From the NCBI GenBank assembly GCA_026119935.1, contig JALRMH010000027.1, positions 372,001 to 436,000 of the forward strand: a stretch of 64,000 nt of DNA. Direction: 5' to 3'. Shown in pieces: positions 45,701-57,394 of the stretch. The position numbers were made by a program, and so were the translations under genes. The notes below the pieces were generated by a model. The model was given only the letters and a program-made list of their open reading frames with translations. It was not told the origin of the DNA and searched no databases. How positions within the stretch are numbered: position 1 is the stretch's first letter; each line of letters opens with the position of its first letter. Source of the DNA: Endothia cerciana. Its lineage: Eukaryota; Ascomycota; Sordariomycetes; Diaporthales; Cryphonectriaceae.

Positions 45701-46284
45701 CAGGAGATACCTCGCCTTTTACGGTAGTGAGGGGGATGTTGTTAAGTCTGAGAGACCAGCCCGAGGGTGTCTCTCGGGCGCGGCTGGAACCCTCGGCCTG
45801 CATGGTTCCAGATAGTATTGCCATCTGAAGGGAGCAGATGGCTCCTCCAGTGGCCTTTGAATCGAATTGGAGAACTGGAGGCCCAAAATTAACCCGATAC
45901 TTGACCGTGTAGTACTCATCTAATCGGGTTTCATATTATTTCACCTTGAATGCCAGCTCCTTGAGCATCTCGTTACTATCTGTGCGAGCCCTACTTCATG
46001 GCCGTGCGTTCCCAGCTTCCAACACTATTTAATAGAGGCTTTTTTTCTGGCTAGTCAGCTCTACATAGCTGAATCAACCAACAACACAACCCTCCCAGAA
46101 CACCATCCTTGGCATGACGAGCAGCAAGGAGCTTGTTGATCTGTTCTCCAGAGTAGGTGGCAACGACGTCCCAGCCTTTCGTGAAAGAAATGTCCATAGG
46201 CTCCCGCTCGGGATTGAGCATTTTGTTGACCATGTCTTCGATGGTATTCTTCTGCTCGTCTGACGTCTTGGTGTAGCTAAACAT
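42705..46284 (-). pseudogene. large decayed coding region, one or two former genes of unrecognised function
   Basis: A minus-strand coding trail runs from MFSYTKTSDEQKNTIEDMV (46284) to NAWIP and a TAG at 42705-42707. It is interrupted by an in-frame TAG at 45687-45689, a frame change near 44945, a TGA at 44727-44729, a TAG at 44395-44397, and frame changes near 44100, 42955 and 42800. Pieces between breaks are clearly protein-like: HVVLGFEMNTDKLVVSAEGT, SVQDYAPDKEGDRKALAEA, CDPAKFDNPRKLDSEITVS, FLYTTNLLMPGRHVIDIN, VSCVNCGFSISNLEFSGEI, DAITLDNAFRIVPTILYGTG, a Thr/Ser-rich linker, and a final Cys-containing block. The 3' half resembles fungal secreted proteins of the DUF7029/DUF7223 type; I do not recognise the 5' half. 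The two may have been separate genes or a fusion. Parts were probably spliced. Confidence 0.6.
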
Positions 46285-46931
46285 AGTGAAGATCTGGTGT
46301 ACTTTTCAAAGATAATGTGACTGGAATGGGAGATAAGTATTTAGCTAAGCTGGTATGACACGGGGAAATGGTTTGCCGTCGATGATCTTCTGGGAAGAGT
46401 CTGCCGGAGTGGTAGCAGTCGTCGTTCCAGTATCCATCTTCGTACTCTAGACCTGCTCTCATCCTGAATGGATGCCCTGTGCTATGGCGACGGCGTGTTA
46501 TCAACTCAAAGACTTGTCGCTGTCATCTTCCCTTCAGCTCGTTTGAAGCCCCCATACTTCTTCAGATCTTTTGCACAGTGGATAGCGGCAGTGTTAGGCC
46601 CACGGCCCAGACTTTATCGCTCTAGCTGGGTCCTACTTGTACGGTAGGATAGAAGGGAGATTAATATTCGTCAACAGGAAATCAGCTATATTTGCTGTAT
46701 CTCGGGACTCTTGTGACCCATTATATAATGTGACGAGATATAAGGATTCTAGCCAGTGCAGCGGACTGGTGATTACTTTTTCGCAACATATAGTGTCTTG
46801 AATTTTCTGACGCTGTATACCGCACGAGGGCTAAGCACGATGAGTGTGCCAGGTAGCGAGGCTACCATGGACGATTCTTCGAGATACAGCATCTCTCGAA
46901 TTGCTCAATCTTACCTTCCCATTTTCATTCC

Positions 46932-47243
46932 ATGGCAGCGGGAGCGGAGGATTCAACAGCGCTTGAAAGTTTACAGGGTCCCTGGAGAACGGTTTCTTCT
47001 TTCCCGGGACATGCCGACTTCTATGCTATCTGCCAAGCAAAAATCAACGCGGGAACAACTGTTGATATAGAGGGGCACAGCACCTCCAACAGTATTACCT
47101 CTGAGTTTTTCAGCAATAGTTGGGGGATTTCGGTTGGAAATGCAGTGGCTAAGTTTGTTGTCATTGCGAGTTTCGATCAGCAGATGCAAGAGATGTCAAA
47201 TGTATGTTGCCTGCTGCAAAGGAGATGGGTGCGCCATCACTAA
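46932..47243 (+). other. uncharacterised open frame, possible first exon or relic
   Basis: A 103-codon frame (ALESLQGPWRTVSSFPGHAD, SEFFSNSWGISVGNAVAKF) ending close to a consensus GTATGT donor at about 47202. That makes an exon possible, but no convincing downstream exon was joined. No family recognised. Confidence 0.25.
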
Positions 47244-47480
47244 ATAGAGTCACAAATATCTCGAGCATCCCACAATAGTAGATTTCGCTGTGGAAGCATT
47301 GTCCTCGCCCAGTATCCACTGCTTTCTGACGCAACAACGTCTCTGCTCCGACGGGGAAATGGGAATAAATTCTTTGCCGAGCAGTGTGGTGACCACTTTT
47401 TTTTTTGTATTATTTTTATTTATTTGACTGGCTACGTCCTGGGCGCCGACTCTGGGGGTTGACTAGCGGCCTGGAACAGC

Positions 47481-47927
47481 GTGAAACGGACGATGGAGAC
47501 ATTCACAACTACCGTGGCTTTAAAGGTTCTATGGGCAGATTATACAGAGTCGACGTCCACGACTGATAGCCGGAAAATCTGCAGCATGGACTTGACGTTC
47601 TGCGGGTACGATACCTTTGATGGAACCAGTCTCTCGTTGAACGCCGAGACAGGGCTTGCAACGGCGCAAACCCGGGCTGCTGCGCTTTCATGCAAGACAT
47701 ACGCCAACTATTTGCACCAGAGATTCAAGGAGCGCATTCACGGACTGGACATCGAAGATGGTGGAACCACCAATGTTGAGCGATGTACGAGCATAGTAGA
47801 TACAGGTCTGGTGGTGGAGCTCATATTGGTCCCTTTCTTAACTCTTAAGGAGTATACTGAGTGCATGTATGAAGGAATTGAAAGGCGTGCTGCTTATGAT
47901 GCTTCTACCTTACAAGTCCTCGAATAA
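47481..47927 (+). other. uncharacterised 148-codon open frame
   Basis: The frame contains METFTTTVALKVLWADYTES and a C-terminal VDTGLVVELILVPFLTLKEY segment. No domain recognised. It lies next to extensive decayed coding sequence and may be a fragment of the same material. Confidence 0.25.
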
Positions 47928-48902
47928 CATGCCGCCTAGTTGAAGTCTTCAGAGGTCAGTCTCAATGAGATTTGAGTCGTATAATCACGTCTAAATTAGA
48001 TTGGTGTTCTGAGTGCTAAACCTACAGTCACCATACTACTTCCATCACCTCTAAAATTGATAGAGAGTATCTCTAGATATTGAGTATATATTTCATGCGC
48101 ACTCATAATCGCGGCAGAACACTATTTAGTCGGGGACACAATACGGTATAAAAATGAAATCATCTCGTGACAACCGTGAGTAGAAAATGAAGCAAACCAA
48201 GGCGAGTGTACTTTTCCAGCAAGAACAACTATTCAAATACGTGGCTCAACCTGTCCTCTGAGTTGATGCACGGAGAATCTTTTGCATTTGGAATTTTGTA
48301 GTGTATAATTATCATAGGAATGCTCCGTGTGAAGACATGAAGGGGCGGGGAGCAAAGGAAAAGAGTACTAGGTTTAGCTCTTGCAACGCCCCCCTCCCCC
48401 CCCAAAAGAGAAAGCAGGACCGCGGTCGTTTGTGGAATGACAAGGGCCTCAGTCTTTCAGCGGTGAGAGTATAGCTGAAAGATACTACTAGTAACTTGTT
48501 GGGGCAATATTGAATGCTCTGAGGCTGGGGCTGGGCGATCTTGAATGGCGACCACCTAGGGCCTGATTACCACGGCGCTCTGACATTACCTCTTCTCGTC
48601 TACAAACTCACGCGCAGCGTTGCAAGCAGCGAGGGCGGAACTCGGCACTCTTGGTGTCTGTCTCCCGACCTTGCCATCCAATGAGGCTTGACGCCAATGT
48701 GTGATACCACATAAACGCATCGGGTCATTTCAGCGACTTTGGTGCTACCCATTCCCCCAAGACTACCCCTGTTGCTTGCTTCCAGACCCTAAACACACTC
48801 GTCAATGGCAAAGTTCAAGGTTGCGCCGCAAGTCCCTGATCCGCCGGTTGGTCAGAGGCTAGTCTTGACTGACATGAGGTTTCTACCTTCCCCTCGAGTG
48901 TC

Positions 48903-49344
48903 GTGCGTGCATACAAAGCTGATGAGTCCGTTTTGATCGATAAATGCAAGGTGAAATGGGGGAAGAAGCAGCTGGCTCTCGAAAGAGTGTACTACAATGA
49001 GGTCGTCAATACTAAGGGCGCAAACAAACTGGACCCCGTCTCAACTAAACACAACAAATATTTTGAGAGCCACGAGAATACAAACAAGAAAGACTTGGAA
49101 ATAGGGCTGAGAAACTCCGGGTTCTCAAGGCGGCTGGGTTCCAACAGTGGCTGGATGAAATGTGACATCGGATGCATTGGACACGGACTTCTGGATTCCT
49201 AATAGGGGGGGTCGCTGGATCACCTTTCCGCTTTGCAACACCACTGATGGGAAGTGCGACAAGTTCAATGGCACATCGGCGACTATAACCTGGACTGCAT
49301 CTAACACGGTATTGTCGGCGACATACTACAAAACAACTTGTTGA
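48903..49344 (+). other. two overlapping plus-strand frames, possible frame-disrupted gene remnant
   Basis: A lysine-rich frame (SVLIDKCKVKWGKKQLALER...) runs to 49202, and a second frame (TDFWIPNRGGRWITFPLCN...) continues from about 49162 to a stop at 49344. The composition of each looks coding and the overlap suggests one former protein. No family recognised. Confidence 0.25.
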
Positions 49345-50122
49345 TCCGGTAGGATGGAATATGATCAGGTGCCCTGGTGCCCTTGTAGTATTGGCTCGGG
49401 GATTGGAACTTTGCTCCGGATTGGGCTTGGTGGCGTTACTGCGCGGAATTTGGCTTCCGACCGATTTTAGAGGCGCCGAACAAGTCTGCAGCCTGTGCCA
49501 GGTCACGCGGTTGTGGAAATACCGCATGTCGAGGTCTGGGGAAGAGGCCGGCTGGCAAGGGTCGCTGCCAACCAACTGTGGCTTGCTGCTTCAGTGTTCG
49601 TCCGTCCCGGCCTGGTATTGTGGCGTCGGTTCATGCTCGTCGACCGGATGGCGAACTATTCTCCCAGCCTCACCCCCCCTCCCCCCCTTTCCAATAACTA
49701 ATACTGGACAGAAGAACCGCCACAGGGGCCGAAGTCGGGGGGGTGGGGGGCGAGGCCAAGCCCAAGCAGCGATCGCGTCAAGATCCCCAACCAAAGAAAT
49801 CTCTGGGGTTGACCCACCCCCCCACCCCCGCACGGCTTCACGTGGGTCCTAGGTTCCGGTCGGGGTCAGAGAATACGGGGTATGGCAAGCCCCGGGGCCT
49901 GCGGCAAACTTCCAACCCGCACGACATACGACGTGCGTTGAACATTGGCAGATAGATGCAGCTGTCACAAAGCGTGCACGTCAGGTACAGGTCGCTCGCG
50001 CCATTCCGGCAAGCCCCCTTATGGAGATACCAACAGGAGCTCCCCGAACCGCGGACTAGACCCGACAGTCTTTCTCCCGATCTGCGACAGCCCCTATGCG
50101 GTACAGTAATCCCACTCCGAAA

Positions 50123-53034
50123 ATGGAATCATCATCGACTTCGAGGCTCGGGACCAAGAGGAAGCATGTCACTACGGCCTGCCTTGCTTGCCGAGAGAGC
50201 AAGGTGAAGGTACACCCCCCCAGGAACGGAACTGCCCGCCCAGATTAGAGCCAGGACTGACGCGAGATAAGTGCAATGGAGCCATGCCGGCCTGCTCGAA
50301 CTGCCTAAACAAAGGCAAGGAGTGCAAGTACCAAGCCAGAGATGACAAGCGCAAGTATGTTATACCTCCCCTGAGGAGAGGACTTTTACCATCCTTGTAT
50401 AAATGCTGATCTCGCAGGCTCTCCCTTCGCCTGGCCATTGAGCTGCTTTCGGACAGAGTACGCAAGCTCTCGCAATTCATAGTCCATCAGGGCTTGGAGG
50501 TGCCTCCAACCGACGAGGAGTATGACAAGACATTGTCAAATATTCTGCAGACCACAGGGCTTTCCGGCATCCAACCCAGCCTCATACGAGAGGTGACAGA
50601 CAGCGAGAGTATCGCCCGAGGAGCTCCAGTCGCCCGGCCGTTCGACCCGAGAACCGAACCTTCGGCCAACACGGGCGGGTCGGGGCCGAACACCAACGGT
50701 ACACGCTCTTCAGGAGATATAGCATGCAGTCCGCTCCAGGCAATGCAAGGCCTACTCGAACTTGCTACCACAGTTGACAACATGGGTAGCACAATGCGTG
50801 ACCGCGATGACTGGGCCTGGAGAACGACAGCCGGAACCATACCACAAGGCGCTGTAATACAACCCAATTGCGTACCGCCAGGCGACATATCTAGCCCGGC
50901 CCAACAGCAGTCCGCATCTGGCGGAGTCCCGAGCTGTCCCTCTCTCGAGGTGGACGATGGTACCAGCTCGACCGAAGGCATTGAAGAGCTTGTAGACCGG
51001 CTGTCCGATCCATTGGGGACTCTCCATGTCAGACCGGGCGGTCATATCCGGTTCTACGGTTCCACATCAAACTTCAGCCTTTTAGAGACGCCGGCTGCAG
51101 ACGTCGGCATGAATGTCCATTGGACTGTGCGGCATGATGGGATTGAACATCTGAGCCGCCTCGGACTCGACAAGGATGTCCCGCCCGACATAGAGCAGCA
51201 TCTAATGAACCTCTATTTTACGTGGCAGGACCCTTCATTCCACGTCGTGGATCGCAGGATGTTTGAGGAGGCAGCACGAGCATGGCGTGATGAGATGGAG
51301 GACACAGCTTACTACTCGGAAGCGCTGAGGAATGCGATGTGAGCCAACAAGTGATGCACTCTCTCAGCAGCCCTGGAGCTAACTCATGTGCGAAGCTGCG
51401 CTTTGGGAGCAGCATTTGACGCTCGGCATCACCCAGTATTCGTCACATTCCCCAGGTCTCTCGCGGATTTCTTTGCCGACAGGGCGAAGGCTCTTTTGGA
51501 CATCGAGCTGGACTCGCCTTGCGTCGCAACCATCCAGGCCCTGATCCTCTTGAGCGCTCACGATATAGGGTGTGCCAGAGACGCTAAAGGATGGCTGTTC
51601 AGCGGTACGTGCATCACTCGGCGAGGAGAGTCGGTTTCGTGTCTTCACTGACGATCCCCTTGGCTAGGTATGGCGACCCGCCTATCCTTTACCCTCGCAT
51701 TGCACCAGGACCTGAAGCCTTACATAGCCAAAGGCGTAGTGAGCGAAGCCGAGGCTGATCTTCGGCGGACGGTCTTCTGGGCCGCTTTTGTAGTGGATCA
51801 GTAAGAACCACCCTCCCCCGTCCTCCATCGCCTGCGTCATGCTGATGAGCATTCCGTGCAGTGTGTGGAGCTTCTACTTGGGTCAGCCATTCCGCCTGTC
51901 CATGAAAGGCGTCAGCCTGGATAAGCCCGGATCGAACAATCGCCTAGAGTCGGCAGGCCAATGGACACCTTATGTGAAGCCAACCGTTACGCACACCCCC
52001 ATTCCTATAGTAGATTGCGCAGACCTTGTCTGTAGATACCAAGTCCTACTCTTTGAGGCTACGGTTCCGCTCAGCGATACGTTGTAAGTCTGGCAACGCC
52101 ATCAAGGTTGGGACGATCGCTGATCAGTTTGTCGCTGCCTCTAGGTACGGTAACACAAGAAGTTCCAAGACATCAGTGCAGGAATTAAATGCCCAGGCTG
52201 TCAAGAAGCTGTCAGACTGGAAACAACAGCTGCCATTCGCATTGCGCGTAGATCTGGAGGACCACGAGGCCACTTACTTGCCACACGTCATTCTGCTTCA
52301 GTAAGCACCCTTGATATTGTCATTCAGGATGCACCTTCTCTGACGCTTACTAAAAATCGCCCTCCAGGATGCAATATTATCAAAGTCTCATCTATGCTTA
52401 CCGCCCTTGGATGTCAAAAAGCTACATTCAGTCCCAGCCGACACAGGCTCCTGGCCCAGGCCAGGCTCGAAAGATGTGTATGGACTCCGCGAGTGCCATC
52501 GCACAGCTCCTTCGTCTATACGAAGATCGATACACCCTTCGCAGGATCAACATTCAAGCCGTCGCTATTACCTTCTCTGCCGCCCTGCTCCTAGTTTTTG
52601 CTACCGTGTCCCGCTATCAGCGGGATAGAGAAGACAGGATCCTTTCCGACCTCAGCGTATGCTTTCGGGCGCTGGACGAGCTCGCACCGGCCTGGGATAC
52701 CGCCAAGCGAGCTCGTGACTTCCTCACCAGGCTACAGCGGCACTGGGAGCGCCAAGCCAGACCGTCCTCTCTAAGTGACGCTGCTTCCTCCACAAAGCCG
52801 AGGAAACGGTCGCGCCCGTCCTTTGTGTCTGATGACCGGAGCCCGTTCATGTCTACCCGTGGCGAGATCACCTCTTCGGCGATGGGGGGTAATTATTCGA
52901 GGAATGGTGGTGTAGCGACCGACTTTGGGATGGACCTCGACTTTGACTGGATGCTGAGGACAAGCATGGAGGACATGCCAGGAAACTGGGGCAATGTCTT
53001 TTCTGTGCCGTCAGGCGCTTTTCAGCCCGGCTAG
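50123..53034 (+). CDS. Zn(II)2Cys6 fungal transcription factor
   Basis: Eight exons (50123-50209, 50272-50354, 50418-51338, 51396-51604, 51668-51800, 51862-52083, 52145-52300, 52368-53034) give 825 residues with frame kept at every junction. The zinc cluster uses C20, C23, C30, C37, C40 and C47 (ACLACRESKVKCN...ACSNCLNKGKEC) and is split by an intron, as in many fungal regulators. A linker with dimerisation-type heptads (LAIELLSDRVRKLSQFIV) follows. The fungal-specific transcription factor domain occupies roughly residues 290-620 (VDRRMFEEAARAW, AICALGAAFDARHHP, LSFTLALHQDLKPY, HVWSFYLGQPFRLS). Two introns use AAG acceptors. It is the first gene of the enzyme cluster, converging on the SDR gene with 170 bp between stops, and is the obvious candidate regulator of the CGG-N10-CCG sites in the cluster promoters. 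Confidence 0.9.
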
Positions 53035-53204
53035 TCGGTGTCGATAGCCCATGTGCTGTCTAGAATCTGTCAACATTATCACGAGCGACTCAGCACGTGG
53101 AATGAAGTGATGGCCAGTTCCCTGACGTGCCTCCAAGACCGCGTTATCTCGCGTTGAATTGTCTATGTTTCATGTCAGACGCTATGCTGGCCTGGACACA
53201 TCCC

Positions 53205-54343
53205 TCACAGCAATCTACCCGCATGGATCCCACCCGTTATGAGTATATCATCAGAGGTGTGGTATGCACTCGCATCGGATAAGAGGTACACCACTGGCAC
53301 CTTGAGGTCCGTCCGGTCACCGATTCGACGCATCGGCGGTTCGTTCGTCATGATCTCAGCCAGCCAAGGATATCGATCACATAGATCGATCGTCATATCC
53401 GTCAACATATACCTACACCACCATCAGTCTAACGTCAGGTTCCTGCGAGCAAGATATACCGCGACAAGCAGGAATGGGACAGCTTACCCTGGCGAGATGG
53501 AATTGACACGGATGCCCATGGCTGCCAGCTCCACACCCAGCGCCTTGGCAAGCGAAACAACTGCGCCCTTGCTAGCGCAGTAGTCACTCGTCGTCTGACC
53601 CTTGCTGGCGACGTGGGCGGCGATGGAGGCGATGAATACGATCGAGCCTCCACGCTGGTTGAAGTCGGTCGGTTCTTGCTTTGCCATCTGAGCCGCGGCC
53701 AGTTGTGCGGCGTAGTAGGTACCCAGGACATTGATGTTCATGCACCGAGCGACAGAATCGGGGGATCGTTTGAGGAAGGGCTCGTCAGGACAGATACCAG
53801 CGGCGGTTACCCTTTGAAATGTTTCCTGGTCAGTAAGGGAGAGAAAGCATATGGAAACAGTCTACAAGAGAGCAGTGAGAGGGGTAAAATAACCTACAGG
53901 CCATCAATACGCCCAAAATCTTTGACGATCTCGTCAAACGTGGACTGAAGGGTCACATAGTTGGTCACGTCGCTCCTATGCAAGCAAAGCCTGGCGTTAG
54001 CTTGCGCGCAGAGTCTTATGGCATGTGTAATGAATGGTCTTTTTTGAGTACGGGATGGTCCTTGTGGGTAGACGCACTTGTAAAGCTTGACCTTTACGTC
54101 GAACTCCGCTTCTAATTTTTTAAAGTGATCATGTGGCTTGTCAAGCACGTCGAGGATGGCGACATTGCCTCCAACCTCGGCGACTGCAAAGGCAAAGGCT
54201 AGGCCCAGCCCACGGCCTCCGCCCGTGATGACAATGGTGCGTCCCTTGAGACTGAGCAGTTGTTGTACAGAGCGCGTGAGGAACTTGTCTGGATTCCGGT
54301 CGAAGACGGCCTTGCCTGTCGTAAGGGGCTGTTGGGAAGCCAT
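53205..54343 (-). CDS. short-chain dehydrogenase, sorbose/polyol reductase-like
   Basis: Exons 54343-54078, 53975-53898, 53811-53488 and 53412-53205 give 291 residues. The cofactor loop is TGGGRGLG (about residues 41-48), with IVFIASIAAHVAS (catalytic Ser), intact YxxxK (DYCASKGAV) and NSISPGYMLTDM. The extended N-terminus (FDRNPDKFLTRSVQQLLSLKGRT) and the C-terminal ASAYHTSDDILITGGIH match fungal L-sorbose reductase, D-arabinitol and mannitol-type dehydrogenases. These interconvert ketoses and polyols with NAD(P)H. The third exon uses a CAAAG acceptor. The gene is divergent from the transketolase-like gene and shares a 528-bp promoter containing two CGG-N10-CCG sites, so co-regulation is likely. 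Confidence 0.88.
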
Positions 54344-54610
54344 TGAAGAGAAGTTGGGCTTTTTGTTCGGGACCGGCTCGGACTGTACGGATCTCTACGG
54401 AAATTGGACTAGCAGAGAATTGTCCGCCTGGAGCGTTCAGACTTGGGTTCTGTTGTATAGTTATATGCTGTGAGAGTCCATACAAGCTACTCGGAAGGGT
54501 CAGAGTGAGCCTAGGGAGAGGGGTCCAATGAGAGACAGCGCGGGTGGCTCTGCCGAGACCTGAACGCTGCACCGAGCGGTCCCGGTGGTCAATCGGGGTG
54601 GTCCACGGGT

Positions 54611-54626
54611 CGGAGGATGAATCCCG
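54611..54626. promoter_or_regulatory. CGG-N10-CCG zinc-cluster site 1
   Basis: CGG at 54611-54613 and CCG at 54624-54626 are separated by exactly ten bases (AGGATGAATC). This inverted CGG arrangement is the type bound by Zn(II)2Cys6 dimers; Put3 uses the same ten-base spacing. It lies about 250 bp before the transketolase-like start and 270 bp before the SDR start. Confidence 0.5.
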
Positions 54627-54658
54627 AGGTCATGTCCGGACGCGGGCCACCGAGCGAG

Positions 54659-54674
54659 CGGAATTACCAATCCG
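54659..54674. promoter_or_regulatory. CGG-N10-CCG zinc-cluster site 2
   Basis: CGG 54659-54661 and CCG 54672-54674 flank AATTACCAAT. Same spacing as site 1 and in the same promoter. Confidence 0.5.
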
Positions 54675-54871
54675 CATATCGGAAGGCCACGACCACGGCG
54701 CCAATGCACAGGGCTGGTGCGGCCCTGTCGTGCGAAACGTCACAGGCGATCGATTCCATGTCAAGCATACAAGTATGCCAGTTTTCCTGGATTGACAACT
54801 GGCGTGCTGGGATGACCACATTTGGTCTTTGGTCATCTGACACCATCGCACAGGAATACCCAGCGGCAAAA

Positions 54872-57078
54872 ATGAAAGACGAATCTCTACAAACGCTTGT
54901 GCCTTTGACCCCGGCCGAGAAGCCCGTGACCGGCCCGGCAAAAGGCTGGAGGGAGAATCTTGACGAAGATGACCGCGCCGTCCTTGCCTTGCGAAACCTC
55001 ATCTTCGACATCTGCAATCAAAATGGCGGCGGCCATGGCGGCTCGGCCATTGGTATGGCCGCCATTGGCGTCGCCCTGTACAAACACACCATGCGTTACA
55101 ACCCGTCAGACCCATCGTGGTTCGATAGGGATCGCTTCGTCCTTTCTAATGGTGAGTTGTCAACAACTTGCCGCTCCTGATTTCTTGATGGCCGCCGAGT
55201 CGTTACTAATACCAGACATTCACAGGCCACACTGCAATGTTCTTGTATGCCCTGAACCATCTCGTCGGCTATGATGCCTGGACAATGGATGAAATCAAGG
55301 GCTATGGCAGTGCGAAGGAAAACGGTTATTCTACCCTCTGCCACGCTCACCCAGAAGTTGAAGACCCTGCAATAGAGGTCACTACGGGACCACTGGGCCA
55401 GGGCATCGCTAATGCTGTTGGCCTGGCCATCGCCTCCAAGAACCTTGCTGCGCGATATAACCGCCCTGGCTTTGGCGTCATCCGCTCGCGTGTTTACTGC
55501 ATGACTGGAGACGGCTGCCTGATGGAGGGAGTCGCGCTGGAGTCTATGTCCCTGGCCGGCAACTTAGGGCTTGACAATCTCGTCGTCATATATGACAACA
55601 ACCAGGTGACGTGCGATGGGCCCCTTGACTGGATCAACGTTGAGGATGTCAATGGCAAGATGCGCGCGTGCGGGTGGCACGTCCTTGAGGTCGCCGATGG
55701 CTCCTACGACGTCAATGCGCTAGCCTCAGCGTTTCAATTCGCCAAGACACTCGTTGGGAAACCTGTCTTCATTAATGTTCGGACTGTCATCGGGCTCGGA
55801 ACCTCCTCAGCGGGAACATACAAGGCGCACCACGGCGTCTTTGATCCCGAGAGCGTGGCCCTCTCTAAGCGTCTGGCAGGACAGGATCCATCGACGACAC
55901 ACCAGGTCCCACCAGCCGCTCTGGAATACTTCAGAGAGAGGAAACAACATGGCCAGAAGCTCCAGGGCGCGTGGGAAGATCTTCTGGAGAGGTACCAGGA
56001 GGCACACCCTGACCTGGCGCAGGCCCTCAGGAGCAGACAGGCTGGCAAGAACGGGGATTTGTGGCAGAAGACGCTCGAGACGCTCGACACCGGGAAGTTC
56101 CGTGGCTTGGCCACCCGCGAGGTGAATGGATCCATCATGGAAAAGATGTGGAAAGACCACCCGGCCCTCTTCGGCGGCGGTGCTGACTTGGTCAACTCCA
56201 ACAAAGTCCCATATGAAGCATCCGAGGTGTTTCACCCGTCCACGGGCTACTCTGGTCGGTACCTGCGATATGGCATTCGTGAACACGCGATGGCATCTAT
56301 CTCCAATGGTATCGCGGCCTATAACCCGGGCACTTTCCTGCCTTTCACGGCCACATTTTTCATGTTCTACATATATGCCGCTCCAGGAGTCCGGATGGGT
56401 GCCTTGAGCCATCTGCCCGTGATTCACTTCGCCACGCATGACTCCTTCGCAGAGGGACAAAACGGCCCGACCCATCAGCCGGTTGAGCTGGATTCTCTCT
56501 ACCGTGCCATGCCGAACTTGACCTACATACGACCATGTGACGCAGAGGAGGTCATCGGTGCCTGGCTACTCGCTCTTTCCAAGACCACGGGTCCATCCAT
56601 GCTCTCTCTTGGCCGGGATCCGGTCGGGCCGGTGCCGAACACGAACCGACTCAAGGTTGCTAAGGGCGCCTACGTTGTCAAGGACGTTGACAGCCCGGCT
56701 CTTACCCTCGCTGGCTGCGGCACGAACCTCCACTACGCCGTTGCGGCGGCCGAGAGCCTGTCCGCCTCGGGTGTCGCTACGCGGGTCGTCAGTGCCCCGA
56801 GCTTCGAGCACTTTGACGCGCAGGATAGGTCGTACCAAGAATCGGTGTTCCCGCTGGACGGCACACCAATAGTTAGCGTCGAAGAGTACATTGCAACAAC
56901 TTGGGCACGATACGTGACGGCGAGCATTGGCATGACAGGGTACGGCTACTCGGCTTCTAATGCTAGCAATTACGATAGATTTGGGCTAGATGCGAAGGGA
57001 ATAGAAAGACGAGTCAGGAAATACCTTGGTGAGCTTTCTGGACGGGACGCCAGAAAAGCTGGATGGAGGGCAATCTGA
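54872..57078 (+). CDS. transketolase / dihydroxyacetone synthase-like enzyme
   Basis: Exons 54872-55151 and 55226-57078 give 710 residues. The thiamine-diphosphate half has GGGHGGSAIGMAAIGVALY, TTGPLGQGIANAVGLA and the TPP motif GDGCLMEG...IYDNN (about 187-216). The pyrimidine half has RYGIREHAMASISNG, THDSFAEGQNGPTHQPVE and YIRPCDAEEV. These bind the cofactor and sugar phosphate. The length is closer to dihydroxyacetone synthases (about 705-710) than to housekeeping transketolase (about 680-685), but the C-terminus (KAGWRAI) lacks a peroxisomal PTS1 tripeptide, so a cytosolic enzyme is expected. It likely transfers a two-carbon ketol unit from a ketose phosphate to an aldehyde acceptor. Being clustered with redox enzymes and a regulator, it is probably an accessory paralogue and not the pentose-phosphate enzyme. 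Confidence 0.9.
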
Positions 57079-57394
57079 GGACGGTGCGGGCTTTCCATAT
57101 AACTGTCAGGAAAAAGCAACCGCCAGTGCTCGAACACTGGCTGTATCTATATTTTTCCTCACAATAATTTCAACGTTTATAGCGAAAACTGAGTGACGAC
57201 ACGGCGCTTAAGAAGACTCTCCTTAATCTGAAACTTCAAAACAGGCGATTAGCCATGATCGTACGGTGCTGGGCGAGGTATACACATTCGTGGTCAGAGT
57301 CTCCGCAATATTGAAGCTAAGTCTGACCTGGACGTCGCTGGAACGACTGTACTGCTCAGGTGGACCAGTGGCCGGTGAAGTATTGTGTATATTC
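57079..57394. other. convergent 3' intergenic region
   Basis: 316 bp between the 3' ends of the transketolase-like and MDR genes. No feature beyond likely untranslated regions. Confidence 0.5.

Larger units (their letters stand above)
46285..50122. other. 3.8-kb region with scattered open frames but no firm gene
   Basis: Plus-strand frames at 46932-47243, 47481-47927 and 48903-49344 look mildly protein-like and are listed separately. The rest (47928-48800, 49350-50122) holds no supported gene. T/AT tracts near 47400-47430, CTCCCC tracts near 48387-48402 and 49674-49687, and GGGG/CCCC stretches at about 49738-49830 are present. The last 200 bp before 50123 form the promoter of the zinc-cluster factor. 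Confidence 0.35.
54344..54871. promoter_or_regulatory. divergent promoter of cluster SDR and transketolase-like genes
   Basis: 528 bp between the two start codons. It contains two CGG-N10-CCG elements 48 bp apart (54611-54626 and 54659-54674) plus further CCG/CGG triplets. An upstream in-frame ATG at 54617 would place these sites inside coding sequence, but the segment from there to 54872 has no transketolase resemblance. Confidence 0.6.

Noticed and set aside
54617..54871. Upstream in-frame start extending the transketolase-like protein by 85 residues
   Set aside because: The extension has no transketolase similarity and would cover the divergent promoter and its CGG-N10-CCG sites.
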